Shown here: in pieces, positions 1 to 8,700 of the stretch
Layout: each line of letters starts with the position of its first letter
Numbering within the stretch: the stretch's first letter is position 1
From: Moritella viscosa
Lineage (GTDB): Bacteria > Pseudomonadota > Gammaproteobacteria > Enterobacterales > Moritellaceae
NCBI GenBank assembly: GCA_000953735.1
Contig: LN554852.1
Coordinates: forward strand, 3,545,846-3,609,845
Direction: 5' to 3'
Length of the DNA: 64,000 bases
The notes under the pieces: generated by a model
Databases searched by the model: none
Told to the model about the DNA's origin: nothing
Seen by the model: the letters and a program-made list of their open reading frames with translations, nothing else
Translations under genes and position numbers: made by a program

Positions 1-1
1 T

Positions 2-382
2 GTTGATACTGGTGCAACAACATCATCACTAAATGCAACAGGCATTGTTAAATTTGAACGCGATGGTCAAGACTGGGTTAAATTCAATTTATCCCACAAA
101 GATGATAAAACTGAGCTCCCAATGGAAGCACCAGTCGTACGTACTATCAAGATCCGTCAAACCAACACAGTCGAAGCATTACGACGCTATGTAGTCAGCT
201 TACCCGTCGAACTGGGCGATATTAAAACCGAAACAGAATTCACCCTAGCCGACCGTAGTCGTATGATCTTCCCCGTCCTCCTTGGTCGAACTTTCTTAAA
301 AGATATTGCAATTGTCGATGTTGCACAAGCATACACTCAACCTAAAAAACATCCTGAACCTGCTAAAAAAGGGACTAACTAA
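2..382 (+). CDS. Retropepsin-fold (RimB-like, 'ATP-dependent zinc protease') protein, 3' part
   Basis: The frame is open from base 2 with no start codon, so the 5' end lies outside the window. The visible 126 residues begin VDTGATTSSL, which is the aspartic-protease-like DTGA motif of the Zn_protease family (PF05618, often annotated 'ATP-dependent zinc protease'). A second conserved stretch, LLGRTFL, is near the end, as in retropepsin folds. The stop is 2 nt before the next gene, so this is the first visible gene of a three-gene operon with a transglutaminase-like membrane protein and an ATP-grasp ligase. Family members are known to sit beside RimK-type ligases. The substrate is unknown; cleavage of a ligase-made peptide tail is inference. 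Confidence 0.85.
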   Translation, partial: VDTGATTSSLNATGIVKFERDGQDWVKFNLSHKDDKTELPMEAPVVRTIKIRQTNTVEALRRYVVSLPVELGDIKTETEFTLADRSRMIFPVLLGRTFLKDIAIVDVAQAYTQPKKHPEPAKKGTN

Positions 383-384
383 TC

Positions 385-1881
385 ATGCCGTCTAAGATCC
401 CATTTCGCATTTTTGTTGCGATACTTTTCCTCCTTGGTGTAGGTTCTATCGCTCAACGCCATTACAGTGGTGAAATCCCTTGGTTTCCCGGAGAAACCTA
501 CTCAACGTGGATGATTGAAGCGAAAGTTGAATTTACAGCGCAAGGCGACGCCGTTAATGCGTCCTTCGCCACTCCGTCTACCCAGTCTAACTTCACCGTA
601 TTAAGCCAAACAGCAGCGTCGCCAGGCTATGGATTAGCCTTTATTGATAATCGCGCACAATGGACAATTCGGAACGCCGAAGGCAAACAAGATTTATACT
701 ATAAAGTTAATGTATTGACGAATGACATCCCACAAGATGTCATTAATGAGCAAGACGTTAAAATTAATAAAACCACTTGGCTACCACCGTATGATATAGC
801 TGCAGAGCAACTCGTTAATAGTGCGATGGAAAAAAGCGCCGATGCTTTTTCATATAGCCGTGAATTGCTCAAGCTACTGTCTGGTGATGATTTAGGTCAA
901 AATGCCGAATTAATGCTACAAGAAAACAGCAAATCAACATTATTTGTGGCACTGCTAAATGAAGCTAATATCCCCGCATTACTGGTTAAAGGGCTATATC
1001 TTGAAGACGGTCGTCGCCAGCAGCAGTTGCAACCATTTGTACTGGTATTTGGCGAAGATGATACGCGTTTAATCGATGTCAAATTAGGCAAAATAGCTAA
1101 CGCGAAAAACTTACTACTGTGGGAACAAAATGGCGAACCGACGTTAGATCTGATTGGAGGTACAAATTCTCGAGTTAGTTTCTCTGTTATTCAGCAAACT
1201 CAACCTGTCATGCAGGTATTAAAAGAAAAATCAAACGATACGAACTTGTCGAACTTTAGTATTTATAGTCTACCACTCGAAGAACAAGCTCTATTTAAAG
1301 GGATTTTACTTATCCCATTGGGTGTGATGATCGTGGTAATGATGCGTATTCTTGTCGGCTTACGTACATCAGGTACTTTTATGCCAGTATTAATCGCAAT
1401 GGCATTTGTACAAACCAGTTTAGCAACCGGTTTAATTGGCTTTACCTTAATTGTCGGTGTTGGCCTCGTGATCCGTTCTTATCTGTCTCGGTTAAATTTG
1501 CTATTAGTATCTCGAATATCCGTGGTGATCATTACTGTTATCGCTATTATTTCGTTGTTCTCAGTTTTATCATACAAAATTGGGCTCACAGAAGGATTGA
1601 AAATCACTTTCTTCCCAATGATCATTCTTTCTTGGACCATTGAACGCATGTCAATTCTGTGGGAAGAAGAAGGCCCGAAAGAAGTACTTGTACAAGGTGG
1701 TGGCAGCTTGTTTGTGGCTGTACTTGTGTACCTAACCATTAGTAATGAATTATTACGCTATTGGGCATTCAACTTCCTTGGTCTGCAACTTATCATTATG
1801 GCAATCATCTTAATGTTAGGTACTTATACTGGCTACCGTCTGTTAGAACTACGCCGCTTTAAAGACATGCAAGGTGAGTAA
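385..1881 (+). CDS. Inactive transglutaminase fused to 7 transmembrane helices
   Basis: 498 aa. An N-terminal signal-anchor helix (about residues 8-24) is followed by a periplasmic region of about 270 residues and then a block of hydrophobic helices from about residue 305 to 490. This is the layout of the 'inactive transglutaminase fused to 7 TM' family (PF14400/PF14402). I see no Cys-His-Asp catalytic set in the soluble part, in keeping with the family name. The gene starts 2 nt after the protease stop and ends 2 nt before the ATP-grasp ligase, so the three products are probably made together. A role as membrane receptor or tether for the ligase/protease pair is inference. Confidence 0.85.
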   Translation: MPSKIPFRIFVAILFLLGVGSIAQRHYSGEIPWFPGETYSTWMIEAKVEFTAQGDAVNASFATPSTQSNFTVLSQTAASPGYGLAFIDNRAQWTIRNAEGKQDLYYKVNVLTNDIPQDVINEQDVKINKTTWLPPYDIAAEQLVNSAMEKSADAFSYSRELLKLLSGDDLGQNAELMLQENSKSTLFVALLNEANIPALLVKGLYLEDGRRQQQLQPFVLVFGEDDTRLIDVKLGKIANAKNLLLWEQNGEPTLDLIGGTNSRVSFSVIQQTQPVMQVLKEKSNDTNLSNFSIYSLPLEEQALFKGILLIPLGVMIVVMMRILVGLRTSGTFMPVLIAMAFVQTSLATGLIGFTLIVGVGLVIRSYLSRLNLLLVSRISVVIITVIAIISLFSVLSYKIGLTEGLKITFFPMIILSWTIERMSILWEEEGPKEVLVQGGGSLFVAVLVYLTISNELLRYWAFNFLGLQLIIMAIILMLGTYTGYRLLELRRFKDMQGE

Positions 1882-1883
1882 AA

Positions 1884-2843
1884 ATGACATTTTCATTTTT
1901 TAAAGAATTCGCGAAACCGAATAAGTTAAAACAGCAAGGTATTCTGGGGATGAACCAGCGCAATAATATGTACATATCGCGCTACAATCCCAGAAGGCTA
2001 TTTCCATTAGTGGATAACAAATTAAAAACCAAAGAAATAGCGGAAGAAGCCAATGTCAGCACCCCTGAACTTATTGGCGTCGTTGATAATCAGCACTCAG
2101 TTGAATCAGTTGATAAGCTTATCGCAGGTTTGAATGGCTTTGTAATCAAACCTGCAAAAGGCTCTGGTGGTAAGGGAATTCTCGTGATCACCAAAGTGGA
2201 AGATGGCCGCTATTACAAACCCAGTGGCAGTGAATGCTCAATCGATGATATTGAACGTCATTGCTCGAATATTTTAGCCGGTCTATTCTCACTCGGTGGT
2301 GGTATCGATGTTGCTGTTGTTGAAGCGCTTATCGTATTTGATGATAGCTTTGAGGGCTATAGCTTTGAAGGTGTGCCAGATGTACGTGTGATTGTATTTA
2401 AAGGTATTCCGATGATGGCCATGATGCGTTTATCAACATCCATGTCGGATGGTAAAGCCAATTTACACCAAGGCGCTGTCGGTGTAGGTATTAACATCAC
2501 CACAGGCGAAGCGCTCAACGCGGTGCAATATGATGAAGTTGTCACCCATCATCCTGATACACAAAAAGAGTTGGCCCTGTTAAAAGTGCCACATTGGGAA
2601 CAAGTGATTCGTTTAGCTGCACAATGTTATGATATTTCAGGTTTAGGTTATTTAGGTGCGGATGTGGTCTTAGATCGTCATCATGGTCCTATGCTATTAG
2701 AACTCAATGCACGTCCAGGACTGGCCATTCAAATAGCCAATGGCATGGGGTTGCTGCCAAGGTTACAACAAATTGAAGCGGCGAATACCGAGAGTATGGA
2801 TCTAGACCAACGTCTTGCTTATTGTAAACAACACTTCGGCTAA
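1884..2843 (+). CDS. Alpha-L-glutamate ligase-like ATP-grasp protein (RimK-related)
   Basis: 319 aa, soluble, no signal peptide. The ATP-grasp nucleotide-binding strand-loop is visible as FVIKPAKGSGGKGILVI near residues 88-104. The C-terminal Mg-binding motif is LELNARPGL near residue 275. These place it in the RimK-related amidoligase family, which joins an amino acid, often glutamate, to a carboxylate using ATP. It closes the operon with the retropepsin-like protease and the 7-TM protein. The acceptor substrate cannot be read from the sequence, and no small precursor peptide gene is visible beside it. Confidence 0.85.
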   Translation: MTFSFFKEFAKPNKLKQQGILGMNQRNNMYISRYNPRRLFPLVDNKLKTKEIAEEANVSTPELIGVVDNQHSVESVDKLIAGLNGFVIKPAKGSGGKGILVITKVEDGRYYKPSGSECSIDDIERHCSNILAGLFSLGGGIDVAVVEALIVFDDSFEGYSFEGVPDVRVIVFKGIPMMAMMRLSTSMSDGKANLHQGAVGVGINITTGEALNAVQYDEVVTHHPDTQKELALLKVPHWEQVIRLAAQCYDISGLGYLGADVVLDRHHGPMLLELNARPGLAIQIANGMGLLPRLQQIEAANTESMDLDQRLAYCKQHFG

Positions 2844-2871
2844 ACATTCTGTAGAGGATAAATAAAGATAT

Positions 2872-2901
2872 AAAGGCATACAGTACATTTTGTATGCCTT
2901 T
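2872..2901. terminator. Bidirectional hairpin between the ATP-grasp gene and yfcZ-like gene
   Basis: A perfect 10-bp stem AAAGGCATAC / GTATGCCTTT with a 10-nt loop lies between two convergent genes. T-rich sequence follows on both strands, though neither run is long. It probably ends transcription from both sides. Confidence 0.6.
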
Positions 2902-2933
2902 AATCATTGAGCAATTTAAAAATATGAAACCTT

Positions 2934-3227
2934 TTAAGCCAATAAATGACGTAAATTCATTTCAAAAATCATTTTTTCTGCAGTACAAGTAAAGCTTAAT
3001 GTTACTAAATAAGAGAATTCATCTTGCGCGGTAAAGGTAATCGTGACTTCTTCATCAAATTGCTCATTAACATAAGCCTCAAGCTCGCTGCGTTTTTCAT
3101 CACCAGCCAGTTGCGAATCAAATGTAATAGGAAAAGAGAGTTCAGTATCATCAGGTTGAATTATGCTGCCTATTTCAGCAAACGCACCACAGCAATCTTT
3201 AACATCAGTATTGTTATTATTCGACAT
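2934..3227 (-). CDS. YfcZ/YiiS family protein (UPF0381, DUF406)
   Basis: 97 aa, soluble and acidic. The N-terminal part shows the family signature: DCCGAFAEIGSIIQPDD near residues 11-27, with the paired cysteines followed by a Gly-Ser/Thr-Ile turn. Length matches E. coli YfcZ (about 94 aa). Function of the family is not established. It stands alone, with a hairpin downstream and its own short upstream region. The C-terminal half is a plain alpha/beta domain with no catalytic motif that I recognise. Confidence 0.8.
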   Translation of the reverse strand: MSNNNNTDVKDCCGAFAEIGSIIQPDDTELSFPITFDSQLAGDEKRSELEAYVNEQFDEEVTITFTAQDEFSYLVTLSFTCTAEKMIFEMNLRHLLA

Positions 3228-3301
3228 AATTATTCTACCCTTGATTAAAATTCACGATTAACGCCAATGATAATACCACTAAAGTGTAACCTGTAAAAAT
3301 A

Positions 3302-3335
3302 AAAAACCGCTTACACCAAGGTATAAGCGGTTTTT
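3302..3335 (-). terminator. Rho-independent terminator of ftnA
   Basis: The stem AAAAACCGCTTA / TAAGCGGTTTTT lies 53 nt beyond the ferritin stop. Read on the minus strand the stem runs into a run of six T and then a second T tract, a classic intrinsic terminator. Confidence 0.85.
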
Positions 3336-3387
3336 ATATTCAAATAATCCTATTTTTAGCGTATATACATTTGTTAGCTAAAGTAGA

Positions 3388-3915
3388 TTAAATAACAATT
3401 GACGGCGCTGCAGGCGCTTTGCTCATTGCTTTTAACTCTTGATCCATAATGAATAGACCATGACCATTTTCAACACCAACACGGCGAATTTGGCTCACGA
3501 TACCATTAAATAATGCTTCTTCTTCAGTTTGCTCTTCCATCAAGGTATTTAAGTGAGCAACAGATTGGAAATCTCTTAATTCATGCGCTAAACCAAGAAT
3601 TTCTGAAATAGATTCAGTGATCATCACTTCATGATCCAAGGCTTTGCGAAACACATCAAGTAGATCTGTAAATTCAGACTCTGCCGCAGGAATAGCTTCC
3701 ATTAATGGCTGGATACCGCGATCGATCATGTAACGGAATAACAATTGTGCATGTTGCTGTTCTTCAGCCGCATGCTTATAAAAGAAATCACCCGCGCCAA
3801 TAAAATCAGAGGCATAGCAAAAAGATGCCATGCTGCGATAAAGGTGCGATGCAGTAAACTCTTTTGTCATTTGTTGGTTAAGTGCTGTCGCCATAACCTT
3901 AGATAATTTCGGCAT
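3388..3915 (-). CDS. ftnA: Non-heme ferritin
   Basis: 175 aa from the ATG at 3915, chosen because AGGAC lies 8-12 nt upstream and because MPKLSKVMATALNQQM aligns with the start of E. coli FtnA; an in-frame ATG 33 nt further out would add an atypical leader. Ferroxidase-type ligands are visible: a Glu in the first helix (TKEF), the Glu/His pair in AEEQQHAQ, and Glu residues in EEQTEEEALF. The product should oxidise and store iron as a 24-mer cage in the cytoplasm. It is monocistronic with a strong terminator. No clear Fur box is seen upstream. Confidence 0.92.
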   Translation of the reverse strand: MPKLSKVMATALNQQMTKEFTASHLYRSMASFCYASDFIGAGDFFYKHAAEEQQHAQLLFRYMIDRGIQPLMEAIPAAESEFTDLLDVFRKALDHEVMITESISEILGLAHELRDFQSVAHLNTLMEEQTEEEALFNGIVSQIRRVGVENGHGLFIMDQELKAMSKAPAAPSIVI

Positions 3916-4137
3916 AGTATAATGTCCTATAATAAACTGTTCAGACAATGCTACCTTAATGACTCTAAAATTAACAATAACTTTGTTAATTTTACGTCTT
4001 TTTTTTAAATTCAGCGCCTTACAGCCTTATAAATGAGTCTTAGTCGCATTGAAATAAAATTACAAATGAAAGTGATATTACATATTCACGACCGACTTAA
4101 CACTATTTTGAAAATATAATACGTAATATTACTACAA

Positions 4138-4151
4138 TTGATTTAAATCAA
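4138..4151 (+). promoter_or_regulatory. FNR-type site of the adhE promoter
   Basis: TTGATTTAAATCAA is an exact match to the FNR consensus TTGATNNNNATCAA. Its centre lies about 40-41 bp before the start expected from the TATAAT at 4173-4178. That is the spacing of a class II FNR-activated promoter, so adhE is probably induced without oxygen. Confidence 0.75.
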
Positions 4152-4172
4152 CTTTTAATCCTTAAGATTACC

Positions 4173-4178
4173 TATAAT
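4173..4178 (+). promoter_or_regulatory. -10 element of the adhE promoter
   Basis: A perfect TATAAT lies 67 bp before the adhE start codon. The region at -35 is replaced by the FNR-like palindrome, as expected for activator-dependent transcription. Confidence 0.6.
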
Positions 4179-4244
4179 TCAAACTAAAGGTATTCACTAA
4201 GAGGTAGCCCTTAGTAAATATTTTTTAGCTTTTAAGGATGGATT

Positions 4245-6893
4245 ATGACTGTCAAAAATATAGAAACACTCAATGCAATGGTTGCGAAAGTGAAGGAAGC
4301 GCAACAAAAATTCGCTACATTTAATCAAGAACAGGTTGATAAGATCTTCCGTGCAGCAGCCCTTGCAGCATCAACATCTCGTATCCCGTTAGCAAAGATG
4401 GCTGTTGAAGAATCTGGTATGGGGGTTATCGAAGATAAAGTAACTAAAAACCATTTTGCATCTGAATACATCTACAACAAATATAAAGATACTCTAACAT
4501 GTGGCATCATCGAAGAAGATAATGAATTTGGTACGATTACAATCGCAGAGCCAACCGGTATAATTTGCGGTATCGTACCAACGACAAATCCAACTTCAAC
4601 GGCTATTTTTAAAGCGTTAATTTCACTTAAAACACGAAACGGTATCATATTTTCGCCACACCCTCGTGCAAAAAATGCCACTAATACAGCCGCTAAGATT
4701 GTATTAGATGCAGCGATTGCAGCAGGTGCACCAAAGCATATCATTGGTTGGATTGATGAACCATCAGTCGAATTATCTAATGCATTAATGCACCACGACG
4801 ATATTAACCTTATCCTTGCAACGGGTGGCCCAGGCATGGTTAAAGCGGCTTACTCATCAGGTAAACCTGCGATTGGTGTTGGTGCAGGTAATACACCAAT
4901 TGTGATTGATGAAACAGCCGATATAAAACGTGCAGTATCTTCAATTTTAATGTCAAAAACATTCGACAACGGTGTGGTATGTGCCTCAGAGCAAGCCGTT
5001 ATTGTTGTTGATGAAGTATATGACGCAGTGAAAGCACGATTTATCACACATGGCGGCTATATCCTATCGAAGAAAGAAGCAGATAAAGTCCGTGCTATCG
5101 TATTAATCAACGGCAATATGAACCCTGCAATTGTCGGTCAATCGGCAATTAAGATTGCAACAATGGCGGGCGTTACTGTACCTCCTTTCACAAAAGTACT
5201 CATTGGGGAAGGTCCAGAAGTACACGTAGATGATGCATTCGCTCACGAAAAACTATCTCCGACCTTAGGTATGTTCCGTGCTCGTGACTATAACCATGCA
5301 GTTGAACAAGCGATCACTATGGTTGAGCTAGGTGGTATCGGTCATACATCTGGTATTTACACAGACCAAGATGCTAACGAAGATCGTATCAAAGACTTCG
5401 GTGATAAAATGAAAACCGCACGTATTCTAATTAACCAACCAAGTTCACAAGGTGGTATCGGTGATTTATATAACTTCGGTCTAGCACCATCACTAACACT
5501 AGGTTGTGGCTCTTGGGGTGGTAACTCGATCTCAGAAAACGTGGGTCCTAAGCACCTTATCAATAAAAAGACTGTTGCAAAGCGAGCTGAAAATATGTTG
5601 TGGCATAAACTACCAGAATCAATTTACTTCCGCCGTGGTTCATTACCCATTGCGATGGACGACCTTGTTGGCAAAAAACGTGCTTGTATCGTGACTGATA
5701 AATTCCTATTCAACAACGGTTATGTTGATGACTTAGTGTCCATCCTAAAAAGCAAAGGTATTGATACTGAAGTATTCTACGACGTAGAAGCAGATCCAAC
5801 ACTTGCAATCGTGAAGAAAGGCGTAGAAGTGATGAACAGCTTCCAACCGGATGTTATCATTGCCTTTGGTGGTGGCTCACCAATGGATGCAGCGAAGATT
5901 ATGTGGGTAATGTACGAACATCCAGATGTACACTTCGAAGATCTTGCAATGCGCTTTATGGATATCCGTAAACGTATCTACAAGTTTCCAAAAATGGGCA
6001 TAAAAGCCATGATGGTTGCGGTAACGACAACATCTGGTACAGGTTCAGAAGTAACACCATTTGCCGTGGTCACCGATGAAGTAACAGGGCAAAAATACCC
6101 AATCGCTGATTATGAACTAACACCAAACATGGCTGTTGTAGATGCGAACCTAGTGATGAATATGCCAAAATCACTGACCGCTTTCGGTGGTTACGATGCC
6201 GTGACACATGCGCTAGAAGCATATGTCTCAGTATTACAAAATGAATACTCAGACGGTCAAGCACTACAGGCACTTAAACTATTAAAAGAGTACTTACCAA
6301 GTTCATACAAAAACGGTGCAAAAGACCCAATTGCGCGTGAAAAAGTACACAATGGTTCAACAATTGCTGGTATCGCCTTTGCCAATGCATTCTTGGGTGT
6401 TTGTCACTCAATGGCACACAAGATCGGTGCTGAGTTCCATATTCCACATGGGTTAGCAAACGCACTACTTATTACCAATGTGATTCGCTACAACGCAACG
6501 GATATGCCTACCAAACAAGCCGCATTCTCACAATACGATCGCCCGAAAGCACGCGCTCGTTACGCTGAGGTTGCAGAACATTTAGGCTTCCGTGAAGGTA
6601 AAACAGCTGACAAGCTTAACGCATTATTAAATTGGTTAGACGAACTAAAGACTGATTTAGATATACCTAAGTCAATTCAAGCTGCGGGTGTAAACGAAGC
6701 CGACTTCCTTGCAAAGGTTGACCAGCTAGCGATTGAAGCATTTGATGACCAATGTACTGGTGCTAACCCTCGCTACCCGTTAATCAGCGAATTAAAAGCA
6801 TTATTACTTGCTTCCTACTACGGTAACGACTACAAAGAAAGTTATGAAATAGAGCAGAAAAAAGAAACAGTTCAAAAATCAACTGTCGAATAA
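4245..6893 (+). CDS. adhE: Bifunctional acetaldehyde-CoA / alcohol dehydrogenase
   Basis: 882 aa, close to the 891 aa of E. coli AdhE. Residues 1 to about 440 are the CoA-acylating aldehyde dehydrogenase, with the catalytic Cys in FDNGVVCASEQ. Residues from about 450 are the iron-dependent alcohol dehydrogenase, with GGGSPMDAAK for NAD binding and iron ligands in HSMAHKIGAEFHIPHG. It turns acetyl-CoA into ethanol in two NADH steps during fermentation. The start is supported by AAGGA 6-10 nt upstream. It is monocistronic, with an FNR-type promoter and a strong terminator, which fits a fermentation gene switched on by lack of oxygen. Confidence 0.97.
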   Translation: MTVKNIETLNAMVAKVKEAQQKFATFNQEQVDKIFRAAALAASTSRIPLAKMAVEESGMGVIEDKVTKNHFASEYIYNKYKDTLTCGIIEEDNEFGTITIAEPTGIICGIVPTTNPTSTAIFKALISLKTRNGIIFSPHPRAKNATNTAAKIVLDAAIAAGAPKHIIGWIDEPSVELSNALMHHDDINLILATGGPGMVKAAYSSGKPAIGVGAGNTPIVIDETADIKRAVSSILMSKTFDNGVVCASEQAVIVVDEVYDAVKARFITHGGYILSKKEADKVRAIVLINGNMNPAIVGQSAIKIATMAGVTVPPFTKVLIGEGPEVHVDDAFAHEKLSPTLGMFRARDYNHAVEQAITMVELGGIGHTSGIYTDQDANEDRIKDFGDKMKTARILINQPSSQGGIGDLYNFGLAPSLTLGCGSWGGNSISENVGPKHLINKKTVAKRAENMLWHKLPESIYFRRGSLPIAMDDLVGKKRACIVTDKFLFNNGYVDDLVSILKSKGIDTEVFYDVEADPTLAIVKKGVEVMNSFQPDVIIAFGGGSPMDAAKIMWVMYEHPDVHFEDLAMRFMDIRKRIYKFPKMGIKAMMVAVTTTSGTGSEVTPFAVVTDEVTGQKYPIADYELTPNMAVVDANLVMNMPKSLTAFGGYDAVTHALEAYVSVLQNEYSDGQALQALKLLKEYLPSSYKNGAKDPIAREKVHNGSTIAGIAFANAFLGVCHSMAHKIGAEFHIPHGLANALLITNVIRYNATDMPTKQAAFSQYDRPKARARYAEVAEHLGFREGKTADKLNALLNWLDELKTDLDIPKSIQAAGVNEADFLAKVDQLAIEAFDDQCTGANPRYPLISELKALLLASYYGNDYKESYEIEQKKETVQKSTVE

Positions 6894-6900
6894 ATAAAAT

Positions 6901-6936
6901 AGCCCAGTTAACCTTAATTCGTTAACTGGGCTTTTT
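6901..6936 (+). terminator. Rho-independent terminator of adhE
   Basis: A 12-bp perfect stem AGCCCAGTTAAC / GTTAACTGGGCT with an 8-nt loop is followed by TTTTATT. It lies 7 nt after the adhE stop. Confidence 0.9.
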
Positions 6937-6937
6937 A

Positions 6938-7108
6938 TTAATGATTACAGTTAGAATCATTACCTTCATGATAAAACAAAACCTGTTCACAGATTCGCCG
7001 TTGCTGTTCTGTTAACAGTAATCCACTCTTCCAACAGCCCTGTATTAACGCTTGGCGAAACTCATAACAAATGGCCTGCGGTAAATTAACAGATACCTGT
7101 TCAAACAT
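6938..7108 (-). CDS. Small YeaC-like (DUF1315-type) protein
   Basis: 56 aa from the ATG at 7108. That start is chosen because AGAGGTGG lies just upstream and because it begins 1 nt after the pyrD stop; a longer frame to 7126 overlaps pyrD and has no ribosome site. The pattern 'FRQAL..G.W..G..LTEQQRRICEQ' resembles the YeaC/DUF1315 family core (GKWP-G-LT-EQ-C). No function is established for that family. Translational coupling to pyrD is likely. The family call is by eye and moderate. Confidence 0.6.
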   Translation of the reverse strand: MFEQVSVNLPQAICYEFRQALIQGCWKSGLLLTEQQRRICEQVLFYHEGNDSNCNH

Positions 7109-7109
7109 A

Positions 7110-8312
7110 CTAAGCCACCTCTGCAACTTCCTCTATAGCCTCTGGAATTACTAACTCTGGTAGAGGATTTCTAGAACCCACAGCTTGCTCGATTGAAGTA
7201 AAACCATCTGCTTTTAATAATTTAACTAAACCACGGTTTATTTCACTAATATTTTGCGGTCCATCAAAGATCATGGTGGTGATCATATGCAATAAATTAG
7301 CCCCAGATGTGATTTTTTCATACGCATCTTTTGCCGTGAAAATGCCTCCCACACCAATAATAGTAAGCTCACCCCGAGTACGACGATAAACATGACGAAT
7401 AACGTTAGTAGAAATACGCTGAAGCGGTAACCCACTCATCGCACCTTTTCCTTCGGGTAATAAACCAAGTTTAGATGGGTATTCAGCCGAGATATGTTCT
7501 TGGTTACAGCCTGGTTTAGCGAGATTTGTTAATACAAAACCATCCATCTTATACTCAATACAACCATCAACAATGACATCGATCTCGTCAAAAGTCAGAT
7601 CAGCCGCTAACTTAACATAAATAGGTTTATCCGAAATCGGTCTAATATTTTCATTCACAGCGGCCAATAGAGCCCCTAAATTATCCGCATCAACAAAAGG
7701 TTCGCCATCTTGAGTATTTGGACAACTAATATTAATTGTATAGTAATCACCAATATCCTTAAATAAGGTCATCGTTTTAAGGTAATCACGAATTGATTCT
7801 GCTAATACAAAGTCAGGGGAGACATTAGATTTAGCAGCATTAATGCCAATACGTAAATCACCAAAATCAGCATCAGCGAGTCGAGCTGATATTTTTTCTG
7901 CGCCAAGGTTATTTAGGCCATACCACACAACAATGGACTTAGACTTTACCATCCGGAATAGACGCTTACCTGGATTTCCCGGACAAATTTCACCGGTAAA
8001 AGAACCCAATTCAGCTAATCCAAAACCCAGATACGGATAAATTTTTGTAAGTTCACCATCTTTATCAAAACCAGCTGATAAACCGACCGGATTACGGTAT
8101 TTGACTCCGTCTACCTCTGTGTTCAAACTCTTATGGCTATAATTAAATAACAATCCTGTTATTAATCGCGTTATTACATTACTGCCTAAAAATACCCCTA
8201 TTTTCTTAAGCGCGTAATGGGCTTGCTCTGGATCCATCAAAAATATTATCGGACGAAATATCCGATATAATATTTTCAAAATATAATTCCTTAACCCAAC
8301 AATAGCACTCAT
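7110..8312 (-). CDS. pyrD: Dihydroorotate dehydrogenase (quinone-type length)
   Basis: 400 aa, longer than the 336 aa of E. coli PyrD. An N-terminal hydrophobic helix segment precedes the FMN-binding barrel, as in membrane-associated class 2 enzymes that oxidise dihydroorotate and pass electrons to quinone in pyrimidine synthesis. Visible blocks are NPVGLSAGFDKDGE, GLNNLGAEKI, NISCPNT and IIGVGGIF. The catalytic-base position, usually Ser in class 2 (NxSSPNT), is Cys here (Cys197), as in class 1 enzymes. The start has AAGGG about 7 nt upstream. A Fur-like box lies about 50-70 bp upstream. A DHOD role is firm; the exact class is less so. Confidence 0.88.
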   Translation of the reverse strand: MSAIVGLRNYILKILYRIFRPIIFLMDPEQAHYALKKIGVFLGSNVITRLITGLLFNYSHKSLNTEVDGVKYRNPVGLSAGFDKDGELTKIYPYLGFGLAELGSFTGEICPGNPGKRLFRMVKSKSIVVWYGLNNLGAEKISARLADADFGDLRIGINAAKSNVSPDFVLAESIRDYLKTMTLFKDIGDYYTINISCPNTQDGEPFVDADNLGALLAAVNENIRPISDKPIYVKLAADLTFDEIDVIVDGCIEYKMDGFVLTNLAKPGCNQEHISAEYPSKLGLLPEGKGAMSGLPLQRISTNVIRHVYRRTRGELTIIGVGGIFTAKDAYEKITSGANLLHMITTMIFDGPQNISEINRGLVKLLKADGFTSIEQAVGSRNPLPELVIPEAIEEVAEVA

Positions 8313-8362
8313 AGAAATCCCTTATTTGTAAATGTCTGCAACCGTTATTGATCACAACAGTC

Positions 8363-8381
8363 AATAATGATAATCGATCTC
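8363..8381 (-). promoter_or_regulatory. Fur-box-like sequence upstream of pyrD
   Basis: Bases 8363-8381 match the 19-bp Fur consensus at 15 positions, with a core of ATGATAATCGATCTC. A near-copy of the wider motif (ATGATAAT..ATCTCATT...ATTTACAAT) recurs at 39699-39729. It lies nearer to pyrD than to the divergent HD-GYP gene. Iron control is inference. Confidence 0.4.
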
Positions 8382-8700
8382 ATTCGCATTTACAATGTAA
8401 TGGGTATGTATCTTTAAAATATCTATTATGTTAATCCACTTCATGGAGAATGATTTATTCTGTGATTGATAACATTTAGACGTAAATATACCGGTATGGT
8501 AATTTAGAGAAAATGAAGGAGAAAACGCCTAAAAATGAAGTAAATAAAATAAACAAAAGCTAAAAATTTGATCTATGTCTACCCCCTACATTTAATTTTG
8601 ATCACAACAAATATATTCCCTATAATTATTCATACGTATTTACAATCTCACAATAAACAATTAGGTTATTATCCTTAGGAAGGTAGTATAAGGAATAGAA
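8382..8700. other. AT-rich divergent intergenic region between pyrD and the HD-GYP gene
   Basis: No gene is visible. It contains a half CRP-like motif on the minus strand (TGTGATCAAAAT near 8600) and the ribosome site AAGGAATAGAA directly before the HD-GYP start. I see no convincing hairpin. Confidence 0.4.
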
